Below, piece after piece: positions 6,407-12,207 of a stretch of 12,207 bases of DNA (position 1 is its first letter; the number at the start of each line of letters is the position of its first letter). Source of the DNA: an uncultured Bacteroidia bacterium (GTDB lineage: Bacteria; Bacteroidota; Bacteroidia; Bacteroidales; UBA932). The notes beneath the pieces were generated by a model. It did not search any database, was not told the DNA's origin, and worked only from the letters and a program-made list of their open reading frames with translations. The stretch lies in contig CACXHM010000034.1 in the NCBI GenBank assembly GCA_902767465.1, forward strand, positions 1 through 12,207, in the 5' to 3' direction. The translations under genes and the position numbers were made by a program.

Positions 6407-7251
6407 TATCTTATAATTCTTTTGATCTTGTTGCTTTCTTCGATCAGGGAGCGTATGCGTCCTTCATCAAAATCGTCAATCGCATCGCGAAAATCTTTCA
6501 TCTTGTCGATGTAGGTGTCGATCACCCTCAACACGTTTTCGCGGTTGCGTGATAAAATTGGAACCCACATGTCTGCGCTGCTCTTGGCAAGACGCACCGT
6601 GGAAGAGAATCCTCCCGATGCGAGGTCGAAAATGTGCTTTTCATCTTTCTCCTTGTCGAGCACGGTAAGGGCGAGGGCGAATGAAGTAACATGCGAGATG
6701 TGGGAGACATAGGCTACGTGCATGTCATGGGCGTCACTGCGCATGTAACTTACCCTCATGTTCAGGGCGTCGTATAGGCGGGCAGCGGTTTCCACTGCCT
6801 TTGGAGAAGACTCTTCCACGTCGCAGAAGATGCATGCCCTTCCGTCGAAAAGTCCGGGCATGGCAGCCCACGGCCCCGAATACTCGGTGCCTGCCATGGG
6901 ATGGGTGGCAACGTACTGGCCGCGTGCGACGTGACCTTTCGCCGCCTGGCACAGGCATTCCTTCACGGAACAAACGTCGATTACCAGTTTGCCGGTTCCG
7001 GCTACCAGGTCGAGGATTCTCGGGAGCATGGTCATGGCGCTTCCTACCGGAATTGCGAGCACTATTACATCCGAGCAGGCAACGCAATCTTCCAGGCCCG
7101 TAATAACATCGGCGAGCCCTATCTTCAATGCGGCTTCCGCATTGACTTTGTCGTTCTCGACCCCCGTTACCCTGTCTGCGAAGCCCCGCCTGCGAAGGTC
7201 AATCGCCATCGAACCTCCTATCAGTCCGAGTCCAATTATACCAATGTTCAT
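6406..7251 (-). CDS. tyrA: Prephenate dehydrogenase
   Basis: TyrA oxidatively decarboxylates prephenate to 4-hydroxyphenylpyruvate, the committed step to tyrosine. The 281-residue protein begins with a Rossmann dinucleotide loop GLGLIGGS (7-14). It has the conserved HPMAGTE (117-123, His117 being the catalytic candidate), a second conserved SHISH block (183-187), and a helical C-terminal dimerisation domain with FRDAI. No ACT domain follows, so direct tyrosine control through an added domain is not evident. An arogenate-using variant cannot be excluded from sequence alone. Its ATG overlaps the aminotransferase stop by four bases (ATGA), and its own stop overlaps the next gene by one base. Confidence 0.95.
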   Translation of the reverse strand: MNIGIIGLGLIGGSMAIDLRRRGFADRVTGVENDKVNAEAALKIGLADVITGLEDCVACSDVIVLAIPVGSAMTMLPRILDLVAGTGKLVIDVCSVKECLCQAAKGHVARGQYVATHPMAGTEYSGPWAAMPGLFDGRACIFCDVEESSPKAVETAARLYDALNMRVSYMRSDAHDMHVAYVSHISHVTSFALALTVLDKEKDEKHIFDLASGGFSSTVRLAKSSADMWVPILSRNRENVLRVIDTYIDKMKDFRDAIDDFDEGRIRSLIEESNKIKRIIR

Positions 7252-8411
7252 AATACTGCCTTTATCTTTTCATAAGCCCTCTCGAGGCGCTCTACCGGGG
7301 CGCAGAGCGAGATGCGGAGCCGGTCACGGCCGTTCCTGCCGAACACGAATCCCGGTGTGATGAACACTCCCGCTTCGTGAAGCAGCCTGTCTGAAACCGC
7401 CACGGGATCCTGCCCCTCCGGCACTTTGCCCCAGAGGAAAAGTCCCTGGGAATCATGGTTGTAACTTACTGCCAGAAGGTCGAATATGCGGCCGGCGGCA
7501 ACGCGTCTGCGCCTGTACTCCGCGTTCAGTTTTTCGAACCACTCCGGGCCTTGCGCAAGGGCTTCCACCGCTGCTAGCTGCAGGGGACGGAACATTCCGG
7601 AATCGAGCTGGCTTTTCACCTTCAGAATCTCTTTGACCACATCGGCCGAAGAAGCCACCATGCCGATGCGCCAGCCGGCCATGTTGTGGGCCTTGCTGAG
7701 AGAGTTGAGTTCGAGGCAGACCTCCTTTGCTCCCGGCACCGACAGGATTGAATGATGCTCTTCGGTGAGAATGAAGCTGTAGGGGTTGTCGTTGCAGATG
7801 AGAATCCCATGGGAGCGTCCGAAATCTACCAGTCTTTCATATAGACCAGGATCTGCGGGAGCGCCCGTAGGCATGTTAGGATAGTTGGTCCACATCATCT
7901 TTACGCCTGTGAGATCCGTTTTTTCAAGGGCGTCCAGATCTGGCTGCCATCCCTTTTCTTCAATCAGATCGTAGTACACGGGAGTGGCTTCGCAAAGGCG
8001 TGATGCGGAACTATAGGTGGGGTAGCCCGGGTCTGGCACCAGCACTTTGTCGCCTTTGTTCAGGAAAGCAAGTGATGTGATCAGTATCCCTTCTTTCGAT
8101 CCTGTGAGCGGTTGGATTTCGGAAGCCGGATCGAGGCTGACACCGTACCAGCGCTTGTACCATGAGGCAAAAGCAGCCCGCAGTTCGGGAATGCCCGTGT
8201 AGCTCTGGTAGCCGTGAACTCCGTCTTTGCGGGCGTTTTCTACAAGTGCGTCTATGGCAGCGGAGGGCGGCGTCCCGTCGGGAGAACCGATACCAAGGTT
8301 GATTACCGGTTCGGTGCGTCCGTCTGCATTGAGTGCAGCTATTTCACGGTTCTTCGTTGAGAAATAATATTCCCTGACGTCACCGGTGCGTTGTGCGGGG
8401 CTTATTATCAT
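7248..8411 (-). CDS. PLP-dependent class I/II aminotransferase, probably aromatic
   Basis: This is a fold-type I aminotransferase of 387 residues. PLP-site features are NYPNMPTG (Asn179 region), CNDNPY (Asp208, Tyr211), the Schiff-base lysine Lys240 in SLSKAHNMAGWRIG, and the carboxylate-binding arginine in RLRISLCAP near the C-terminus. The N-terminal INLGIGSPDGTPP resembles the aspartate/LL-diaminopimelate aminotransferase branch. Placed between pheA and tyrA, it most likely aminates phenylpyruvate and hydroxyphenylpyruvate, or prephenate. This role is inferred from context. The frame is open 41 codons further upstream, but that stretch lies inside pheA and is not family-like. The ATG at 8411 overlaps the pheA stop by four bases and fits the alignment start. 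Confidence 0.9.
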   Translation of the reverse strand: MIISPAQRTGDVREYYFSTKNREIAALNADGRTEPVINLGIGSPDGTPPSAAIDALVENARKDGVHGYQSYTGIPELRAAFASWYKRWYGVSLDPASEIQPLTGSKEGILITSLAFLNKGDKVLVPDPGYPTYSSASRLCEATPVYYDLIEEKGWQPDLDALEKTDLTGVKMMWTNYPNMPTGAPADPGLYERLVDFGRSHGILICNDNPYSFILTEEHHSILSVPGAKEVCLELNSLSKAHNMAGWRIGMVASSADVVKEILKVKSQLDSGMFRPLQLAAVEALAQGPEWFEKLNAEYRRRRVAAGRIFDLLAVSYNHDSQGLFLWGKVPEGQDPVAVSDRLLHEAGVFITPGFVFGRNGRDRLRISLCAPVERLERAYEKIKAVL

Positions 8412-9241
8412 AGTGCTGCTGAATATTCTCCGAGTATCTGGAATTCTTCGATGAGCGGCCTTACGGCTGCAAGGGCCTGGCGGTATCTCTTGAGCGATGC
8501 AAATTTGATGTCGGCGTAGAAGAAATACTGCCATTCTTTTCCAGGGATGGGCAGGGACTGTATCCTTGTGAGATTCATTTCGTAGAATGAAAGGATGGTG
8601 AGTATGTGCGCGAGTGATCCCGGGGTGTGGGGGAGCGTGAAGCAGAGAGAGGCTTTGTTGATTTTTTGCTCGTCAACCTCCATGCCGTCGTCCATTATGA
8701 GGAAACGGGTGAAATTCTGTTTATAAGTTTCGATGCCGGGTGCAAGAATCTCCAGGCCGTAGAGCTTGGCGGCAAGTGCGGATGCCACGGCTCCCACTCC
8801 CTTGATGCCTTCGCGTGCTATCTGCGCGGCAGATTTTGCGGTATCTTCCGATTCCACCAGCCGGATATGCGGCATGGAAGCAAAGAACTCCCGGGTTTGA
8901 TTGATTGCCATGTAGTGGGTGCGCACCTCATGCAGATCTTCGATCTTCTGGCCGGGAATTGCCATCAGGTTCTGCTCGATCCTGAGGAATACTTCGCCCT
9001 TCACCTTCTGAGGGTTTTTCCGCAGGAGGTCGAAATTTGGGATGAGTCCTCCGGAGACAGTGTTCTCGATAGCCATCACGGCGGCATCCGCACGCCCTTC
9101 GCGCATGGCGGAATACAGGCCCTCAAAGGTGTCGCATTCCACTATCTCTACATTTTCTTCTCCCGTAGATGTTGAGTAGAACCTTCGCGCCGCTTCTTCG
9201 TGGAAACAGCCGGAATAACCCTGTATGGCAACTCTTCTCAT
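8408..9241 (-). CDS. pheA: Prephenate dehydratase
   Basis: PheA converts prephenate to phenylpyruvate, the committed step to phenylalanine. The 277-residue monofunctional enzyme starts MRRVAIQGYSGCFHEEAA. It carries the periplasmic-binding-like catalytic fold with AVMAIENTVSGG (54-65) and the catalytic NFTRF motif (176-180; Thr178). The C-terminal ACT domain (about 196-270) has TPGSLA and TRIQSLPI, in place of the common GALA and ESRP phenylalanine-binding motifs, so feedback inhibition by phenylalanine is likely but the ligand motifs are divergent. It lacks an N-terminal chorismate mutase, which is supplied by the fusion at 5330-6406. The ATG at 9241 overlaps the rfbC stop by four bases. The in-frame extension upstream lies inside rfbC and was rejected. 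Confidence 0.96.
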   Translation of the reverse strand: MRRVAIQGYSGCFHEEAARRFYSTSTGEENVEIVECDTFEGLYSAMREGRADAAVMAIENTVSGGLIPNFDLLRKNPQKVKGEVFLRIEQNLMAIPGQKIEDLHEVRTHYMAINQTREFFASMPHIRLVESEDTAKSAAQIAREGIKGVGAVASALAAKLYGLEILAPGIETYKQNFTRFLIMDDGMEVDEQKINKASLCFTLPHTPGSLAHILTILSFYEMNLTRIQSLPIPGKEWQYFFYADIKFASLKRYRQALAAVRPLIEEFQILGEYSAAL

Positions 9242-9819
9242 AATGGTATTGTATGTAATTGCCGTCCGGGCAGTTCTTCCTGCGGTATATCCTTGAGCCT
9301 GGGGTGTTTTTTGTCCTTTTCCGAAAGGATTATGTGTCCGGCCGGAATTTTCCAGTCGATTCCCAGGTCCGGGTCGTTCCATGCGATTGCTCCCTCTGCG
9401 GCAGGATTGTAGAAATTGTCGCATTTGTATTGGAAAACCGCTTCTTTGCTGAGCACGCTGAAGCCGTGTGCAAACCCCCTGGGAATGAAAAGCTGTGCGG
9501 CATTTTCTCCGGAAAGCTCGACGCCGACCCACTTTCCGAATGTGGGACTGCCGCCTCTCAGATCCACTGCAATGTCGAGCACCTTCCCTTCGATTACGCG
9601 TACCAGTTTGGCCTGAGCCGCGCTCCCTTTCTGGAAATGCAGTCCCCTGACAACACCGTAGCACGATTTGCTTTCGTTGTCCTGAACGAAATGCACAGGG
9701 GTGACATGTTCCGAAAAATCCCTTTCGTTGAAGGACTCAAAAAAATACCCTCTGGCATCTTTGAAAATCCGGGGGTGCAATATCAGTACGTCGGGAATGA
9801 GGGTTTGTTCTATGATCAT
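9238..9819 (-). CDS. rfbC: dTDP-4-dehydrorhamnose 3,5-epimerase
   Basis: RfbC (RmlC) epimerises dTDP-4-keto-6-deoxyglucose at C3 and C5, the third step of dTDP-L-rhamnose synthesis for surface polysaccharides. The 193-residue cupin protein shows DARGYFFESF (21-30), the substrate-site VRGLHFQ with catalytic His61, LDIAVDLRGGSPTFGKW (81-97), IPRGFAHGF (112-120), and YKCDNFYNP with the conserved Tyr131. SEKDKKHP follows near 166-173. The start at 9819 places MIIEQTLIPDVLILHP at the family's normal N-terminus. The longer open frame to 9990 lies inside rfbD. It overlaps rfbD by four bases (ATGA) and pheA by four. Confidence 0.97.
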   Translation of the reverse strand: MIIEQTLIPDVLILHPRIFKDARGYFFESFNERDFSEHVTPVHFVQDNESKSCYGVVRGLHFQKGSAAQAKLVRVIEGKVLDIAVDLRGGSPTFGKWVGVELSGENAAQLFIPRGFAHGFSVLSKEAVFQYKCDNFYNPAAEGAIAWNDPDLGIDWKIPAGHIILSEKDKKHPRLKDIPQEELPGRQLHTIPL

Positions 9820-10703
9820 AGCGTTTCGAGGCAGGTTTTCAGGGTCTCGGTCCAGTGGGGAAGCTCGATTCCGAATGTTTTCTTTACCAGGCTTTTGTCC
9901 AGGACGGAGTAGTGGGGCCTTCTGGCGGCCGTGGGGTAATCTTCGCTGCTGCAAGGAAGAACCTTGCAAGCTGACCCTCTGACGGTGCATATTTCGTGTG
10001 CGAAATCATACCAGCTGGCGACTCCCTCTCCGGTGTAATTGTAGATTCCTTCCTCCGTATCCTGCCCTTTTTCTATCAAGCCCACAATAAAAGCTGCCAG
10101 GTCTTCGGCACGGGTAGGTGTGCCTATCTGGTCGCTCACTACCGTGATCTCGGGTCTCTGCTCCGAGAGACCTATTATGGTCTTGACAAAATTGCGTCCG
10201 TATTTCGAATAAAGCCACGCCGTGCGGATGATGATATGCCTGCATCCCGAGTCAAGAATCGCTTTTTCGCCAGCGAGTTTGGTGGCTCCATACACGCCGA
10301 GCGGCGCCGGGGTGGCATCCTCGGCTATGGGCTCGCAGTCGTTGCCCGAAAAGATGTAGTCGGTTGAGATGTGGATGAGGAGAGCATCGCGGCTTTTTGC
10401 ACAAACTGCCAGGTTTGCCACAGCCTCGCGGTTGAGGAGGTCTGCAAATACTGTTTCGGTTTCAGCCTTGTCCACGTTTGTGAATCCGGCGCAATTGATG
10501 ATTATATCCACCGATTCGGATTCGGTTACAAGCCTGGCCGCTGCCTGGTCGGTGATATCGAGACTCAGTGTTTCTAGTCCGGGGACATCGTTTACATCGG
10601 AGAAAATGTAACGATGGGCACTGCCCTCCGAAGCGTCCCGGATGCATCTTCCGAGCTGTCCGTTCGCCCCTGTTACCAGAATATTGAACCTTTTCCCTCG
10701 CAT
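9816..10703 (-). CDS. rfbD: dTDP-4-dehydrorhamnose reductase
   Basis: RfbD (RmlD) reduces dTDP-4-keto-L-rhamnose to dTDP-L-rhamnose, the last step of the pathway. The 295-residue protein is an extended short-chain dehydrogenase: cofactor loop TGANGQLG (11-18), the NCAGFTNVDKAE block (70-81), HISTDYIFSG (111-120), and the catalytic YGATK (Tyr138, Lys142). The C-terminal part has the expected RRPHYSVLD segment. It is the first gene of the six-gene minus-strand unit. The first two pathway genes (rfbA, rfbB) are not in the window. A -7 box ends seven bases before its ATG, with no room for a normal leader. The start is also the only sensible one, as the glycine loop follows directly. Confidence 0.97.
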   Translation of the reverse strand: MRGKRFNILVTGANGQLGRCIRDASEGSAHRYIFSDVNDVPGLETLSLDITDQAAARLVTESESVDIIINCAGFTNVDKAETETVFADLLNREAVANLAVCAKSRDALLIHISTDYIFSGNDCEPIAEDATPAPLGVYGATKLAGEKAILDSGCRHIIIRTAWLYSKYGRNFVKTIIGLSEQRPEITVVSDQIGTPTRAEDLAAFIVGLIEKGQDTEEGIYNYTGEGVASWYDFAHEICTVRGSACKVLPCSSEDYPTAARRPHYSVLDKSLVKKTFGIELPHWTETLKTCLETL

Positions 10704-10710
10704 AATCCCA

Positions 10711-10718
10711 CAAATTTA
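10711..10718 (-). promoter_or_regulatory. Putative operon promoter upstream of rfbD, -7 box
   Basis: TAAATTTG on the minus strand matches TAnnTTTG and ends seven bases before the rfbD ATG, so the mRNA of the whole aromatic/rhamnose unit would be leaderless or nearly so. No obvious -33 TTG is present. The upstream part of this promoter would lie inside the start of rnhA. The box is two bases away from the opposite-facing rnhA box. Confidence 0.5.
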
Positions 10719-10720
10719 AT

Positions 10721-10728
10721 TATTTTTG
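10721..10728 (+). promoter_or_regulatory. Putative rnhA promoter, -7 box
   Basis: TATTTTTG matches TAnnTTTG and ends six bases before the rnhA ATG at 10735, again predicting a leaderless or nearly leaderless transcript. The TTG at its 3' end is in frame with rnhA, but it is better explained as promoter than as start codon. A -33 TTG is not apparent; that region lies inside rfbD. Confidence 0.5.
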
Positions 10729-10734
10729 CGAAAA

Positions 10735-11220
10735 ATGGAAAAACGGCCTGTCATCTACCTTTATACCGACGGTTCGGCTAGCGGAAATCCCGGTCCTGGA
10801 GGCTGGGGAGCCGTGCTTGTCTGCGGACCACTTCGCAAGGAACTTTCCGGGGGATTTGCACTCACAACCAACAATCGTATGGAGTTGATGGCGGTTATCC
10901 GCGGCCTGGAGGCCGTCAAGTGGGAAGGCGCTGACATTGAGGTTTGGAGCGACTCGTCTTACGTCGTGAACGCTGTTGAGCAGAAGTGGCTGGACGGATG
11001 GGTTACCACGGGGTTCAAAAAGAAGAAAAATGCCGATCTTTGGTTGCGTTTCCTCCCTTTGTACAAGGCCCATAATGTTCATTTCCATTGGCTTAAGGGA
11101 CATGCCGGCCATCCCGAGAACGAACGGTGCGACCGTCTTGCGGTGGCGGCGGGTTCCCAGCCGGATCTCCCTGCAGATGAGGGATATATTTCCAACGAAG
11201 ACAATACACTCGCGTTATGA
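10735..11220 (+). CDS. rnhA: Ribonuclease HI
   Basis: RNase HI cleaves the RNA strand of RNA-DNA hybrids, removing R-loops and primers. The 161-residue protein has the complete DEDD active site: Asp12 in YTDGSASGNPGPGG, Glu50 in NNRMELMA, Asp73 in VWSDSSYVV, and Asp133 in NERCDRLA. It also has the catalytic-loop His123 in WLKGHAGHPEN. The basic loop GFKKKKNADLW (93-103) corresponds to the substrate-binding handle of type HI enzymes. I chose the ATG at 10735 over the in-frame TTG nine bases upstream because the TTG is part of a -7 box and adds only three residues. The stop overlaps the pdxA start by four bases, so the two are probably one transcript. Confidence 0.97.
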   Translation: MEKRPVIYLYTDGSASGNPGPGGWGAVLVCGPLRKELSGGFALTTNNRMELMAVIRGLEAVKWEGADIEVWSDSSYVVNAVEQKWLDGWVTTGFKKKKNADLWLRFLPLYKAHNVHFHWLKGHAGHPENERCDRLAVAAGSQPDLPADEGYISNEDNTLAL

Positions 11221-12207
11221 AAGATAAAATTGTGGTGGGTATTACCCAAGGCGACAGCAATGGAATAGGCTATGAAGTCATAATCAAGGCCCTTGCTGAT
11301 CCCCGTATCCTCGATATGTTCACTCCGGTCATTTATGGATCGAGCAAGATTTTCAGTTTTTACCGCAAAACCATTCCCGAGATTGAGGAAATGGCCACGA
11401 ATGCCATTTCCAATGCGAGGGAGGCTCATCCGAAGAGGGTTAATATTCTAACATGCCTGCCGGACAACGTGTTTGCAGAACCCGGAGGTGCCACTGCAGC
11501 ATCCGCTAAGGCTGCCATTACCGCTCTCGACCGCGCGGTGAAGGATTTGAAAGCAGGTGATATCGATGTCCTTGTCACCGGCCCCATAAACAAGAAAGCC
11601 ATAGTGGCCGAAGGCTTCGGTTTCCCGGGTCACACCGAGTTTCTTCAGGAAGCTTTCGGCGTGAAGGATGTAACGATGCTAATGATCAGCGAGCGGCTGA
11701 AGGTCGGGGTGGTAACCGGTCACATTCCACTCAAAGATGTGCCTGCATCCATTACCGAGGATAAGATTCTGAGCAAGCTCAGGCTGATGAAAAAGTCGCT
11801 GGAGGAAGATTTCTGCATCAATAATCCGCGAATCGGGGTGCTCAGCCTCAATCCCCATAGCGGAGACAGCGGCCTTCTCGGCACCGAGGAGCAGACAGTA
11901 ATAATCCCGGCAATAAAGAAGGCGGTTGAAGAAGGAATCCTCGCCTTTGGCCCGTTCTCACCCGACGGGTATTTCGGGATGGGGCATTACGAAAAGTTCG
12001 ACGCCACCCTTGCCATGTATCACGACCAGGGTCTTGCCCCTTTCAAGGTCATCGTCTCTGCGGCCGGCGTGAACTACACGGCCGGTCTTCCTGTGGTGCG
12101 CACTTCTCCGGATCATGGCACTGCCTTCGAACTGGCCGGACGCGATGAAGCGGATCCCCGTTCCATGCGTGCGGCAATTTTCGCTGCCATCGACATCTTC
12201 CACAACC
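11217..12207 (+). CDS. pdxA: 4-hydroxythreonine-4-phosphate dehydrogenase PdxA (3' end cut by window edge)
   Basis: PdxA oxidises 4-phosphohydroxy-L-threonine in the DXP-dependent route to pyridoxal phosphate. 330 codons are visible, beginning MKDKIVVGITQGDSNGIGYE, and the frame is still open at the right edge, so a short C-terminal piece is missing. Family motifs are VTGPINKKAI (120-129), FPGHTEFL, LNPHSGDSGLLG, AMYHDQGLAPFK (267-277), and RTSPDHGTAFELAG. The three metal-binding histidines of E. coli PdxA correspond to His139, His214 and His300 here. The ITQGDSNGIGYE start is the Bacteroidetes form of the usual ITMGDPAGIGPE. The ATG overlaps the rnhA stop by four bases (ATGA), suggesting translational coupling. 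A PdxA2-like enzyme with another substrate is possible but less likely. Confidence 0.95.
   Translation, partial: MKDKIVVGITQGDSNGIGYEVIIKALADPRILDMFTPVIYGSSKIFSFYRKTIPEIEEMATNAISNAREAHPKRVNILTCLPDNVFAEPGGATAASAKAAITALDRAVKDLKAGDIDVLVTGPINKKAIVAEGFGFPGHTEFLQEAFGVKDVTMLMISERLKVGVVTGHIPLKDVPASITEDKILSKLRLMKKSLEEDFCINNPRIGVLSLNPHSGDSGLLGTEEQTVIIPAIKKAVEEGILAFGPFSPDGYFGMGHYEKFDATLAMYHDQGLAPFKVIVSAAGVNYTAGLPVVRTSPDHGTAFELAGRDEADPRSMRAAIFAAIDIFHN

Noticed and set aside
5903..6514. Plus-strand open frame of 203 codons over DAHP synthase and tyrA
   Set aside because: It is the shadow of two strongly conserved minus-strand genes and crosses their junction. No homology visible.
10726..10734. TTG as the rnhA start, adding three residues
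   Set aside because: The TTG is the end of a consensus -7 box and RNase HI proteins need no extra residues before MEKRPVIYLYTDG.
1..12207. Recurring ATTCCGG-like words as a dispersed repeat or uptake sequence
   Set aside because: Most copies lie in coding frames and are explained by common codon pairs such as Ile-Pro and Ser-Gly. Only the pair at 5101-5126 forms a defined structure.
1..12207. Mobile element, defence island or CRISPR
   Set aside because: All coding space is filled by housekeeping genes with uniform style. No transposase, integrase, direct-repeat array or terminal repeats were seen.

Overview
The window is ordinary chromosomal DNA of a bacterium in the Bacteroidota, most likely order Bacteroidales. 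Four things point there. The protein sequences are of Bacteroidetes type, for example the RASRGEDIFAACG C-terminus of RlmN and the DAHP synthase fused to chorismate mutase. The start regions carry TAnnTTTG-type -7 promoter elements. Shine-Dalgarno sequences are weak or absent. The six genes of the minus-strand aromatic unit include rfbD and rfbC upstream. Base composition looks slightly above half G+C by eye. I see no insertion sequence, phage gene, CRISPR array, rRNA or tRNA.

Layout: (1) 1-1002, minus: recA, cut by the left edge. (2) 1003-1087: divergent promoter region between recA and rlmN. (3) 1088-5035, plus: rlmN, a surface or secreted patatin/BamA-type protein, and recX, probably one transcript. 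(4) 5036-5329: a gene-free convergent zone with a terminator for each direction and a third, more complex foldable stretch. (5) 5330-10703, minus: six genes transcribed in the order rfbD, rfbC, pheA, aminotransferase, tyrA, DAHP synthase-chorismate mutase, with every junction overlapping by 1 or 4 bases. (6) 10704-10734: a 31-base divergent promoter. (7) 10735-12207, plus: rnhA overlapping pdxA, which runs off the right edge and lacks a stop codon in the window.

How the genes fit together: the minus operon holds the first step of aromatic synthesis (DAHP synthase), the branch-point enzyme (chorismate mutase, fused), both prephenate-consuming enzymes (PheA and TyrA) and an aminotransferase able to finish phenylalanine and tyrosine. 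The last two dTDP-L-rhamnose enzymes are placed at its head. RecA and its modulator RecX are close but sit in separate units facing different ways. RlmN and RNase HI are housekeeping RNA enzymes, and PdxA belongs to pyridoxal phosphate synthesis, the cofactor of the aminotransferase.

I did not find a convincing undescribed system. The most interesting signals are non-coding: three start codons lying only 6-7 bases after a -7 box (candidate leaderless mRNAs), the very tight rfbD/rnhA divergent promoter, dyad elements in the recA leader, and a foldable 3' region after the DAHP synthase gene.
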